The notes under the pieces are model-generated. The model saw only the letters and a program-made list of their open reading frames with translations. It was not told the DNA's origin and did not search any database. From Verrucomicrobiaceae bacterium (GTDB taxonomy: Bacteria; Verrucomicrobiota; Verrucomicrobiia; Opitutales; Intestinicryptomonadaceae): a DNA stretch of 64,000 bases. The stretch covers positions 82,068 through 146,067 of the forward strand of contig SUVO01000005.1 of the NCBI GenBank assembly GCA_015061955.1, read 5' to 3'. The position numbers and the translations under genes are program-made. Below are positions 51,906 to 61,282 of this stretch, piece by piece. Each line of letters starts with the position of its first letter. Positions within the stretch are counted from its first letter, which is position 1.

Positions 51906-52982
51906 TCAAACTTCTTTTATTGTACGTTGACGCATTGTGAAATCGGCAACAACTAAAGCCGACATCGCTTCAACAAGCGAAACAGCACGAGGCAACACAC
52001 AAGGGTCATGACGTCCCTTACCTATAACAGTTGTTGGCTCTAATTTTTTTGAAACAGTTGGTTGTTCTTTAGCTATTGTTGCAGTTGGCTTAAACGCAAC
52101 GCGAAAATCTACCGGACGCGACGAAGTAATACCTCCAAGAACACCACCTGCATTATTTGTTTTTGTTGTTAAATTTCCATTTTCATCAAGAACAAAAATA
52201 TCGTTATGGCGCGAACCCAACATACGAGTTCCTGCAAAACCACTACCGATTTCAAATCCTTTAGTTGCTGGCAACGATAACATGGCCTTTGCAAGCTCTG
52301 CTTCAAACCTATCGAATACGGGATTTCCCAATCCTGCAGGTAAACCTTCTATTCTACAACGGATTACACCACCAACTGAATCGCCCTCTGAACGAGCTTT
52401 TTTTATGAACTCAATCATCTTTTCTGCAGTTGGTTTATGTGGACAACGCACAGATGTTTGTTCTATCTCATCGTGCGTTGGAGTTGTTGTTGGTGCAGGC
52501 ATTGAAATTAAATTTAAACTTTCAACCCATGCTGTGATTTTTATTCCCTTTAACATCTTTTTGGCAACAGCGCCTGCAGCAACACGACCAATCGTTTCGC
52601 GTGCAGAACTTCTACCACCACCTCGAGGATCTCGAATACCGAATTTTGCATCGTAAGTAAAATCGGCATGCGATGGACGCCAAAGAGTTGCAATTTCGTC
52701 GTAATCAAAAGAATGTTGGTCTTTATTTTCAACCAATATGCAAATTGGCGTACCTAAAGTTTTACCCTCATACACTCCCGACAAAATTTTACAAGTGTCG
52801 GACTCATTGCGTTGAGTAGATATTTCACTCTGTCCCGGACGACGTCGATTTAAATCTACCTGAATGTCGGCTTCCGACAGTTCAATCATAGGTGGGCACC
52901 CGTCAATTACACAACCGACGGCTTTACCATGACTTTCACCAAAAGTTGTAACGGTAAAAATTTTTCCGAAAATATTTCCCAT
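51906..52982 (-). CDS. aroC: Chorismate synthase
   Basis: The 358-residue protein has the three chorismate-synthase signatures: GESHGKAVGCVIDG, GGGRSSARETIGRVAAGA and SRPVDFRVAFKPTATI, as well as LNRRRPGQS near the start. It makes chorismate from EPSP using reduced FMN, the last step of the shikimate pathway. It is the first gene of a minus-strand operon with an unassigned protein, hisC, hisB and possibly the GH110 gene. A 95-bp region separates it from the divergent CPBP protease gene. Confidence 0.97.
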   Translation of the reverse strand: MGNIFGKIFTVTTFGESHGKAVGCVIDGCPPMIELSEADIQVDLNRRRPGQSEISTQRNESDTCKILSGVYEGKTLGTPICILVENKDQHSFDYDEIATLWRPSHADFTYDAKFGIRDPRGGGRSSARETIGRVAAGAVAKKMLKGIKITAWVESLNLISMPAPTTTPTHDEIEQTSVRCPHKPTAEKMIEFIKKARSEGDSVGGVIRCRIEGLPAGLGNPVFDRFEAELAKAMLSLPATKGFEIGSGFAGTRMLGSRHNDIFVLDENGNLTTKTNNAGGVLGGITSSRPVDFRVAFKPTATIAKEQPTVSKKLEPTTVIGKGRHDPCVLPRAVSLVEAMSALVVADFTMRQRTIKEV

Positions 52983-53077
52983 GGCTTAATTATATCACAC
53001 AAATATGTATTCTTTTCAAGTAAATGCTTATATTTTGTTGCATTTTTTATCTCTAAAGACAATATCTAACAGCAAAA

Positions 53078-54046
53078 ATGAAACGAAGTAAAGATTTGAT
53101 GTTGTTTGGAGCCGACGAAAATCAACATATTTTCAAAGGTCTCTTGTTATTTTTATACGTATATATTGGGGCTAGTTTATTTGCATCTATATTTACGCCG
53201 TTAGCTTTTTGGCTTGTAGAATGGGTAAATACAAATTCACCTTGTCAACTGACAGAATATTTGATGCGAAAGAAAATAACAATATATTACGATCGCTTGC
53301 GTTGGCTTCCAATAGTAATATCGTTACCACTAATATTAAAAGCTTGTGGATTGTTATCTTTCAAAAACTTGGGAATAGCTTTCGACAAACAATCGCTTAA
53401 AGTTTTTGCTAAATACTGGTTATTTGGTGCAATTACGGTATGTTCTATTTTTATAATTCAGGCTATATTTGTTGGTGTATCGGAACGCGACAATATAAAA
53501 ATTGCCAACATTGTTTTTTCGGCAATATCGGGAAGTCTTATCTTGGGATTTCTTGAAGAAATTGTTTTCAGAGGCTTGTTGATGCGCAACATATATACAG
53601 CCTTTGGTTGTATATCTGGGATTATTTTAAGCTCGTTATTCTTTGCTTATAAGCATTTTAAAGTTCCAAGCGAAATATGGAAAGTTCTTCCAGATAATGG
53701 TTTATCGGCTGAATGGTACTCGGGATTTGTTGTATGTTATTACGATACAATTGGTATTGGCTACAACTTTCAGCTTATTCCATTTTTAAGTTTATTTGTT
53801 TTTGGTGTAGTATTATGCGTTTTCTATATAAAAACAAAATCATTACAAAGTTCTATAGCATTCCATGCTGGTACAGTTTGTTTAATGATGGGATTTAAAA
53901 AGTTTTTCAAATTAAATTCGTACGAAAACCAGTTTATATTCGGCAACGAATGGATAACTAATGGTTGTATTGGATTAGGTACGCTTTGTTTAATTTTTAT
54001 AATATCTGTTTTATTCATAAAATCATCAAAAAAATCGCTATTGTAA
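53078..54046 (+). CDS. CPBP-family intramembrane protease-like protein
   Basis: The 322-residue protein has about seven to eight membrane segments. The CPBP (Rce1-like) active-site pattern is present: LEEIVFRGLL (E160, E161, R165), FFAYKHF with a His, and FHAGTV with the last His. In bacteria these proteins are linked to processing or self-immunity of peptides, and for most the substrate is unknown. The gene ends 1 bp before the U32 peptidase gene, so the two are probably co-transcribed, though no functional tie is known. Confidence 0.85.
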   Translation: MKRSKDLMLFGADENQHIFKGLLLFLYVYIGASLFASIFTPLAFWLVEWVNTNSPCQLTEYLMRKKITIYYDRLRWLPIVISLPLILKACGLLSFKNLGIAFDKQSLKVFAKYWLFGAITVCSIFIIQAIFVGVSERDNIKIANIVFSAISGSLILGFLEEIVFRGLLMRNIYTAFGCISGIILSSLFFAYKHFKVPSEIWKVLPDNGLSAEWYSGFVVCYYDTIGIGYNFQLIPFLSLFVFGVVLCVFYIKTKSLQSSIAFHAGTVCLMMGFKKFFKLNSYENQFIFGNEWITNGCIGLGTLCLIFIISVLFIKSSKKSLL

Positions 54047-54047
54047 A

Positions 54048-55895
54048 ATGGAGCGAAGAACGCTTGAATTACTAAGTCCAGCCAAAGATGTAGAAACAGC
54101 CAAAGTTGCAATATTGGCAGGTGCCGATAGCGTATACATTGGTGCAAAAAGTTTTGGTGCAAGAGCCGCTGCGGGAAATTCGATTACAGATATTGAAGAA
54201 CTTTGCAAATTTGCACACTTATATTCAAGCTCGGTTTATGTAACGATAAATACAATACTTACCGATACCGAAATTCTTAAAGCTTGTCAACTTATCAACG
54301 CACTCTACAACGTTGGTGTTGATGCCATAATTGTACAAGATATGGGGTTGGTAAAAAAATGCAAAACACCTATTCCGTTTCACGCAAGTACACAATGTCA
54401 TTTAACTACGCCCGAAAAAGCTCAGTTTCTGAATGCTTGTGGGTTCGACACTTTAGTATTAGCCAGAGAACTTTCAATCGATGAAATAAAAAAGATTTCT
54501 TCAACTGTAAACAATAGATTAGAATGTTTTGTACATGGAGCTCTCTGTGTTTCGTATAGTGGACAATGTTATTTAAGTACTGCAATAGGAGGCAGAAGTG
54601 GTAATAGAGGCGTATGCGCACAACCATGCAGAATGAAATATGAATTTGTAGATGCAAATAACACTCCAATTGTACCACCGGCTCATTATTTAAGCCTTCG
54701 CGATATGAACAGAAGTGCAAGTCTTATGGAAATGATAGAAGCTGGAGTATCGGTATTTAAAATAGAAGGCAGATTGAAAAGTCCTGAATATGTAAAAAAC
54801 GTAACGGCTTTCTATAGAAGACTATTAGACAAAATAATAGAAAACTCAGATGGTAAGTATTCAAGGGCATCGTTTGGAAACTCGCAAATACAATTTGAAC
54901 CAAATCCACAAAAGACATTTTCAAGAACTTTCACACAATATCATTTACATGGAATATCGTCTGGCAATGAAAGTTTTTCCACACCGAAAGCCCGTGGCGA
55001 ATATATCGGGAAAATAACTCAAACTTTCAATGGTGGTTTTTTCTACGACAACGCCGATAAAATTTTTTCAAATGGCGATGGAATTTTTATAGAGGGAAAA
55101 AACCAATTTGGCGCAAACATACAAAAAGTAGTTGGTAATAAGGTTTTTGTTGGAATGCCATCTGAAAAAATAAATGTAGAAAAAGGCGCACTTTGGCGCA
55201 ATAAAGATATGGCATTTGAACGCAATCTTCAAAAGCCTATCGCTAGGAAAATGGAAATAAATATAACCATAAACGAAAATCAGCAAAATTGGATACTTTC
55301 GGCAGACACATGCGATTATCGCAATGTTGCAACTGAAATTTCTATACCAAAATCTATAACAGAAATTTCACAAAATTTTGAAACAACTAAAGACAACCTA
55401 TTAAAAAATCTTGCCAAAACTGGTGAAACACCATTTGTTGCAAATATTGAGATAAAAGCAAAAACTTTACCATATTTAAAAATATCACAAATAAATCAGT
55501 TGCGTAGAGATTTATTAGAAAGTTTACAACAAAATATAATTTCTACCTACGAACAAAAACGAAAATCAATTCAACGTCGTTCAGCTCAAAAGCAAAGTTT
55601 TGAAAAACAACCGTTTTCATTAGACAAATACGCAAATATATATAATAACGATGCCAAACAATTTTATGCCGATATGGGTTTTGATATCCAAGAATTTGCC
55701 CCGGAAACACAATCAACGCTACACAATACTCGCTTAATGAGTACGCGACATTGTATTTTGCGAGAGCTTGGCATGTGCAAAAAACAGGGAAAAACAAAGA
55801 ATTTTAAAGAACCATTCTATTTGAGAAACAACGAAATCACGTTGCAAATAAATTTTGATTGTCAACGTTGTGGAATGGATATTTTTCAAAAATAA
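54048..55895 (+). CDS. U32-family peptidase-like protein (RlhA/DUF3656 type)
   Basis: The 615-residue protein has the U32 core: SPAKDVETAKVAILAGADSVYIGA, then FVHGALCVSYSGQCYLST with GNRGVCAQPCR carrying the conserved cysteines. KIEGRLKSPEYV follows, and then the DUF3656 region (FSRTFTQYHLHG, about residue 290 on) as in RlhA. Members insert hydroxyl groups into RNA (RlhA on 23S rRNA, TrhP on tRNA) and probably use an iron-sulfur cluster. A final cysteine pair (DCQRCG) sits at the C-terminus. It follows the CPBP gene with a 1-bp gap and converges on dnaE. Confidence 0.88.
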   Translation: MERRTLELLSPAKDVETAKVAILAGADSVYIGAKSFGARAAAGNSITDIEELCKFAHLYSSSVYVTINTILTDTEILKACQLINALYNVGVDAIIVQDMGLVKKCKTPIPFHASTQCHLTTPEKAQFLNACGFDTLVLARELSIDEIKKISSTVNNRLECFVHGALCVSYSGQCYLSTAIGGRSGNRGVCAQPCRMKYEFVDANNTPIVPPAHYLSLRDMNRSASLMEMIEAGVSVFKIEGRLKSPEYVKNVTAFYRRLLDKIIENSDGKYSRASFGNSQIQFEPNPQKTFSRTFTQYHLHGISSGNESFSTPKARGEYIGKITQTFNGGFFYDNADKIFSNGDGIFIEGKNQFGANIQKVVGNKVFVGMPSEKINVEKGALWRNKDMAFERNLQKPIARKMEINITINENQQNWILSADTCDYRNVATEISIPKSITEISQNFETTKDNLLKNLAKTGETPFVANIEIKAKTLPYLKISQINQLRRDLLESLQQNIISTYEQKRKSIQRRSAQKQSFEKQPFSLDKYANIYNNDAKQFYADMGFDIQEFAPETQSTLHNTRLMSTRHCILRELGMCKKQGKTKNFKEPFYLRNNEITLQINFDCQRCGMDIFQK

Positions 55896-55909
55896 CCACT
55901 AAGGTTTAT

Positions 55910-58900
55910 TTATTGTTTCTTTATAAATTTGCCTCGTTGAAAATTTCCAAAATTTTTACGAGGGCGTTCTGGCGTTGGAGCAACACTTATTTTAACATCA
56001 ATAAAAGCAGGTTCTTTGAATAACTTTTTAAACACGTCGCTTTTATAAGAGCTTTTGCTAACTCCATCTTGCGAAAACTCTACAAAACTGTTTTCTTCTA
56101 TTTGAATTTTTATTACGTGTTGAACTGAGCTACCTGGTGCAGTTTTGTAGATACACTGACTCAATTGTTTTACAAAATGTTCTGGCGAAGAATATGGCGA
56201 TATGAGCCACTCAACACTTGTTACCCACGAATCAATAGCACTTTCCATTGGAACAATTCGCTGACCTGTCAAACGCAATTCTGTACCATCATCGCTACGA
56301 CATTCTCCAATTACACAATAGCACTTGCCCTCAAGCGATGTAATATCAACATCTTGCCCCTCGCGCAATTTTAAATCGTTCATTATTTCCTCGTAAGCAT
56401 CGGAATAAAAGTTTATCTGCCATACCTTTGCGTTGTTACGCCCCGATAACGTAAAGAAACACCATGGACGATTATCTTTTTTTGAAAACTTTTTAGTAAC
56501 GTTTGAAATAACCCCACACGCACGGAACTGCGCACGTTTTATACGCTGAACAACCGACGCTTTTGGTATATCGTCTAAAGCATAATCAAAACGCGAATAT
56601 TCATTCATCGGATGCCCCGATACATAAAAGCCCAACAATTCTTTTTCGTGGAATAGCTTTGTACTCAACGACATCAGTGGCAACGATGTATCAATCAAAC
56701 CTGAATCAGATTTATTACTTCCCCCCATATCGAGCAAGTCGAACATATTTGTCTGACCAGTAAGCTTATCTTTTTCAAGTTCGGCTGAATGCCCCATAAT
56801 TGTATCGACACTATTTAGCAAATGAGCTCTATCGATACCAAACGAATCCATTGCACCAGCTAAAATCAAATTTTCAACAACTCGCTTGTTAAGATTTTTA
56901 GTTCCTACGCGATTTACAAAATCGAACACATCTTTAAACTCGCCATTTGCATCGCGTTCTTCAACAATAGCTTTTGCGGCTCCCTCACCAATACCTTTTA
57001 TTGCTGCAAAACCAAAACGTATAGAACCTGCAGATTTTTCAAATATATTTCCCTTGAGTTCAGGTTTCCAACTTTCATCAATAATAGGCGTAAACGCTTC
57101 ACGCGACACATTTACATCGGGTCCAAGAACTTTTACATTTATAGACTCTGTTGCTTCAATAAACTTCGACACCTTATCCATATTGCCGAGTTCACTTGAA
57201 AGCAATGCAGCCATAAATTCGACTGGATAATTAGCCTTTAAGTAAGCTGTTCTATAACTGAGCATTGCATATGCTGCCGAGTGCGATTTATTAAAGCCAT
57301 ATTGGGCGAATTTTTCCAAAACACCAAAAATACGAGTAGCTTCTTCTTTATCGATATTATTGAAAGTCTTGGCCTTTTCTACAAAGATGGCTCTTTGAGC
57401 TTCCATAACCTCGACTTTTTTCTTACCCATAGCACGACGCAAAATATCAGCTTCGCCCAACGTATAGCCTGCAATTATTCGAGCAGCCATCATAACCTGT
57501 TCTTGATAAACAAGCACACCATAAGTTTCGGTTACCAAATCTTTCAACAACGGATGAGGAACCTGCATTTTACTTGGGTCTTTTTTGGCTTCAATAAACT
57601 GGTCGATAAATTGCATTGGTCCAGGGCGATACAATGCAATAAGCGCGATAATTTCTTCAAAAACGCTCAACCCAATTCGACGACACAAATTTTGCATACC
57701 TTCACTTTCAAGTTGGAATACACCAACTGTTATACCACTATTTAAGAGTTTGTAAGTGGCAGGATCTTCAAGTGAAACTTCTTCTATATCAAATGTATCG
57801 TTATTGCGAGTTCTACGCACATTATTTTGAGCATCGGCAATAACAGTTAAGTTTTTCAAGCCTAAGAAGTCGGCTTTCAGCAAACCTAAATCTTCTACTG
57901 GCGCTTTAGGTAGCTGTGTTGTGAGCGATAACACCGTTTTAGAATCCGACTCGGTCATCATTGGCACAATATCATCAAGACGTTGGTCACCAATGATAAT
58001 ACCACAGGCGTGTTTACCCGTCTGACGAATCATACCTTCGAGGACTTCTGCTTGCTCAAAAGCTCCTTGTATTAGTGAATCATTACTTACTGCCGAACGG
58101 AACTCCTCCGACTTTTCCACAGCTTTTTTAAGCGTCATTTTGAGGTCGTCAGGGATTTTCTTGACAACCTCCATTGCTTTGTCGAACGGAATATCGTTAA
58201 CACGCATTACATCGTGCATAACTTGTTTTGCACCAAGCTTATTAAATGTAACAATGTTAGCTACTCTATCTTTGCCATATTTATCACAAACATACTGTAT
58301 AACTTCATCTCGACGATTTTGACAAAAGTCGACGTCGAAGTCAGGAGGCGATACACGCTCAAGCGACAACATTCGTTCAAAAAGCAAATTAAAGCGTATT
58401 GGCTCGATATCGGTAATTTTTATCAGATACGCTATCATACACCCCGCACCAGAACCACGACCAGGGCCTACGGGAATTCCTTTACTTCTGGCCCAATTGA
58501 TAAAATCCCAAACTATTAAAAAGTAATCAACAAACCCAGCTCCAACTATAATCGATAACTCATAATCGAGTTTATCACAAAGTTTTTGAGCAAAATCGGC
58601 TGGCTCGTTAGACTTAGGCACATATGCTTCGGGATTATCATAATCAACACCATAGCGTTTCATCATTCCCTTTTTCGACAAATCAAAAAGAACAAGTCCG
58701 TTCTTCATAAACGAATCACGTTCTTGTCGGGATAGCGAAAAATTTGCCTCTTTACCCTGTTGAGCCAAAACCTCGTTCTTCTTGAGAACATATTTATCAA
58801 GAATTTTGTCGAAATTTATCGGGTCTGGATTTATGTGCATCGATTCATCTCGCTGATAACGTGGATAGTGATTATCGCCAAACTTAATCTTTATGTTTAC

Positions 58901-59788
58901 CCTCTCGGCAATTTCTAACGTGTTATCTAAAGCTTCAGGAAATTCTCCCAAAACTTTTTCCATCTCTTCGCGAGATTTTATATAGAACTCGTTATTTGGA
59001 TATTTAAAACGTTCGGTATCTTTTAACTTCGCCCCAGTTTGAATACACAACATTGAATCGTGTGCTATCGCATCAGACTTACGAACATAGTGCGAATCAT
59101 TTGTTGCAACCAATTTTAAATCAAATTCTCTTGCCAATTTTACCAAACCAGGAAGAACTTTCTTTTGCGCTGGCAACAAATGATTTTGAATTTCTATATA
59201 ATAGTTTTCTTTGCCAAATATATCTACAAAAGTTGATGTTACACGCTTGGCATTTTCATAATCAGAATACAACAAATATTGCGAAGCAACACCATTTAAA
59301 CAACCACTTAAAGCTATTACACCTTTTGAATGTTTTGCTAATGCTTCATAATCGACTCGCGGACGTCTATATAAACCTTGCTCGTACGACAAACTTGTCA
59401 ACTTCGACAAACTCAAAAAACCTTCGTAATTTTCTGCCAACAAAGTCTTATGATGTATCAAATGCTTAGGAAAATTTTCAGGCGTAAGCATTGAAGTGTC
59501 GTTTTCTATATCGTCTATATCATCATGACGTTTTCTATCTGCCTTAGGGCGCTCTGTCATTTTGTGGTCGTTCACAAAATACGCCTCTAACCCAATTATT
59601 GGCTTTACACCTGCCTTCATTGCAGCTTGATAAAAATCTATTGCACCACACATATTGCCATGATCAGTCATCGTCATGGCAGGCATTCCCAACTCTTTTG
59701 CTCGCTCCATTAATTTATCAACACGCGCACAACCATCGAGAAAACTATGGTCGGTATGAACGTGCAAATGGACAAAATTATTAGACAT
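55910..59788 (-). CDS. dnaE: DNA polymerase III alpha subunit
   Basis: The 1292-residue protein is the replicative polymerase. The N-terminal PHP domain is intact by motif (HLHVHTDHSFLDGCARV and MTMTDHGNMCGA). The palm has the catalytic GPGRGSGAGC and PDFDVDFCQNRR (near residue 480) and GVLVYQEQVM. The helix-hairpin-helix region (about 955-1010) includes AIKGIGEGAAKAIV, and an OB fold and a tail of roughly 150 residues follow. It is longer than E. coli DnaE (1160) mainly at the C-terminus and in one insertion. It stands alone on the minus strand, convergent with the U32 gene. Confidence 0.96.
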   Translation of the reverse strand: MSNNFVHLHVHTDHSFLDGCARVDKLMERAKELGMPAMTMTDHGNMCGAIDFYQAAMKAGVKPIIGLEAYFVNDHKMTERPKADRKRHDDIDDIENDTSMLTPENFPKHLIHHKTLLAENYEGFLSLSKLTSLSYEQGLYRRPRVDYEALAKHSKGVIALSGCLNGVASQYLLYSDYENAKRVTSTFVDIFGKENYYIEIQNHLLPAQKKVLPGLVKLAREFDLKLVATNDSHYVRKSDAIAHDSMLCIQTGAKLKDTERFKYPNNEFYIKSREEMEKVLGEFPEALDNTLEIAERVNIKIKFGDNHYPRYQRDESMHINPDPINFDKILDKYVLKKNEVLAQQGKEANFSLSRQERDSFMKNGLVLFDLSKKGMMKRYGVDYDNPEAYVPKSNEPADFAQKLCDKLDYELSIIVGAGFVDYFLIVWDFINWARSKGIPVGPGRGSGAGCMIAYLIKITDIEPIRFNLLFERMLSLERVSPPDFDVDFCQNRRDEVIQYVCDKYGKDRVANIVTFNKLGAKQVMHDVMRVNDIPFDKAMEVVKKIPDDLKMTLKKAVEKSEEFRSAVSNDSLIQGAFEQAEVLEGMIRQTGKHACGIIIGDQRLDDIVPMMTESDSKTVLSLTTQLPKAPVEDLGLLKADFLGLKNLTVIADAQNNVRRTRNNDTFDIEEVSLEDPATYKLLNSGITVGVFQLESEGMQNLCRRIGLSVFEEIIALIALYRPGPMQFIDQFIEAKKDPSKMQVPHPLLKDLVTETYGVLVYQEQVMMAARIIAGYTLGEADILRRAMGKKKVEVMEAQRAIFVEKAKTFNNIDKEEATRIFGVLEKFAQYGFNKSHSAAYAMLSYRTAYLKANYPVEFMAALLSSELGNMDKVSKFIEATESINVKVLGPDVNVSREAFTPIIDESWKPELKGNIFEKSAGSIRFGFAAIKGIGEGAAKAIVEERDANGEFKDVFDFVNRVGTKNLNKRVVENLILAGAMDSFGIDRAHLLNSVDTIMGHSAELEKDKLTGQTNMFDLLDMGGSNKSDSGLIDTSLPLMSLSTKLFHEKELLGFYVSGHPMNEYSRFDYALDDIPKASVVQRIKRAQFRACGVISNVTKKFSKKDNRPWCFFTLSGRNNAKVWQINFYSDAYEEIMNDLKLREGQDVDITSLEGKCYCVIGECRSDDGTELRLTGQRIVPMESAIDSWVTSVEWLISPYSSPEHFVKQLSQCIYKTAPGSSVQHVIKIQIEENSFVEFSQDGVSKSSYKSDVFKKLFKEPAFIDVKISVAPTPERPRKNFGNFQRGKFIKKQ

Positions 59789-59944
59789 ACAAATACTTTC
59801 TTATAATCTTAAAAAATTGTCAAGAGAGTTAGATTAAAAGTTATCAACATAATCAAATATAACTAATATTCAATATGTTCCATAATAAAAAATATTTTTT
59901 TATTTTTTTTGAACACAGGAAAAAATAAATTGTCGATTAGGAAT

Positions 59945-61177
59945 ATGGACACTCAATCACAACAACTAAATTTTAATAAATTTAAGACAAAAACCATCGG
60001 AACTAAACTTGCACTTTTAGTACTGATTTTACCCGCTGCTATGCTTCTGATAGCAATTATAGGCTTCTTATGTTCTCAGCGTTCAAACATGCAACAAACT
60101 GCTCAAGACGATATTGCCGACAAATGGGGTAAGGAACAAACCCTAATTGCACCATTTTTAATTGCTAACAAAATAAAATCAGATAGCAAAGAAGTTATAA
60201 GAAAAAGGATATACCTACCCAACGCTTTAGATGTTAACGCAGAATTAACCCCAGAAATTAGATACCGAGGCATCTATCAAAGAATTGTTTACACTGGTTG
60301 TGTACAAATTAAGGCAAAATTTAAATCATATCCAGATATCGACACATCTTACATTGGTGTTTCATCATCCGACATTGACAGCATATCTAATATAAAAGCA
60401 ACAATCAATGGAACAGATGTTGAAATTTCTTATGATCCAATAGAAAAAAGATTTTTAGCAAAAGTTCCACTAAATTATGTAAAGAAAGATTTAGACATAT
60501 CGTTAACAATATCACTTCGTGGAAGTAAAAAATTTTCTATCGACCCTATCGGACAAACGAACAAAATCAAAATTTCTGCCAACTGGAATTCGCCAAGTTT
60601 TATTGGACAATCGCTGCCAACAAAGCGATCGATAACAGATACTTCTTTTACTGCCGACTGGGATATTTCTTCACTAACAACACATTATCCTAAAACTGAA
60701 GTATACCTACATAAACCAATAAAGGATGTAGGCGTTAATCTATTCGTTCCAATCGACATTTACTCGCAAGTAGAACGTGCACTAACATATTCGTTCTTAT
60801 TTATAACTATGTTTGTAGTTTCTTTATTATTTGCCGAATGCATTACTAAGATGGAATCAAACATAACTCAATATATTATAGCTATTTGCGGACCAATTAT
60901 ATTTTACTTACTATTACTTTCATTTGCTGAACATATTGGATTTACACCAGCGTTCGTACTTGCAGCTGCAATGACATCAATATTGGTATCTACATATGTT
61001 GGCGTAGTACTTAACAGTAAAAAAGCTGGTTGGGGAATATTAGTTTCGTTAGGAATTTCGTATATTCTAACATTCGTTTTATTACGACTTGAAAATATGG
61101 CATTACTTGTTGGCAGTTTAGTTTTATTCTTTATGCTTACACTTGTAATGACAATAACTGCAAAGCTCAATAGATAA
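59945..61177 (+). CDS. creD: CreD-like inner-membrane protein
   Basis: I chose the ATG at 59945 (MDTQSQQL) over a TTG at 59909. The roughly 410-residue protein has one N-terminal membrane helix (about 20-43) and a large periplasmic domain with the CreD pattern (QEDI-like QTAQDDIADKWGKEQTL, and YRGIYQRIVYTG). Four to five C-terminal helices follow, the first with FLFITMFVVSLLFAEC. CreD in enteric bacteria belongs to the CreBC regulon and affects envelope integrity and beta-lactam response; its biochemical role is not settled. No creBC genes are adjacent. A strong bidirectional terminator follows. Confidence 0.85.
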   Translation: MDTQSQQLNFNKFKTKTIGTKLALLVLILPAAMLLIAIIGFLCSQRSNMQQTAQDDIADKWGKEQTLIAPFLIANKIKSDSKEVIRKRIYLPNALDVNAELTPEIRYRGIYQRIVYTGCVQIKAKFKSYPDIDTSYIGVSSSDIDSISNIKATINGTDVEISYDPIEKRFLAKVPLNYVKKDLDISLTISLRGSKKFSIDPIGQTNKIKISANWNSPSFIGQSLPTKRSITDTSFTADWDISSLTTHYPKTEVYLHKPIKDVGVNLFVPIDIYSQVERALTYSFLFITMFVVSLLFAECITKMESNITQYIIAICGPIIFYLLLLSFAEHIGFTPAFVLAAAMTSILVSTYVGVVLNSKKAGWGILVSLGISYILTFVLLRLENMALLVGSLVLFFMLTLVMTITAKLNR

Positions 61178-61209
61178 AGCACGTATAATATTCAGTTATT
61201 GTACATATA

Positions 61210-61240
61210 AAAAAGTAGGCAATTTTATTGCCTACTTTTT
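61210..61240. terminator. Bidirectional terminator between creD and GH127 genes
   Basis: The stem AAAAAGTAGGCAAT pairs with ATTGCCTACTTTTT around TTT. It sits between two convergent genes and serves both strands. Confidence 0.92.
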
Positions 61241-61282
61241 ATATTCAGACATACAACTCTATCTGTTTATTTAGATAAGTTT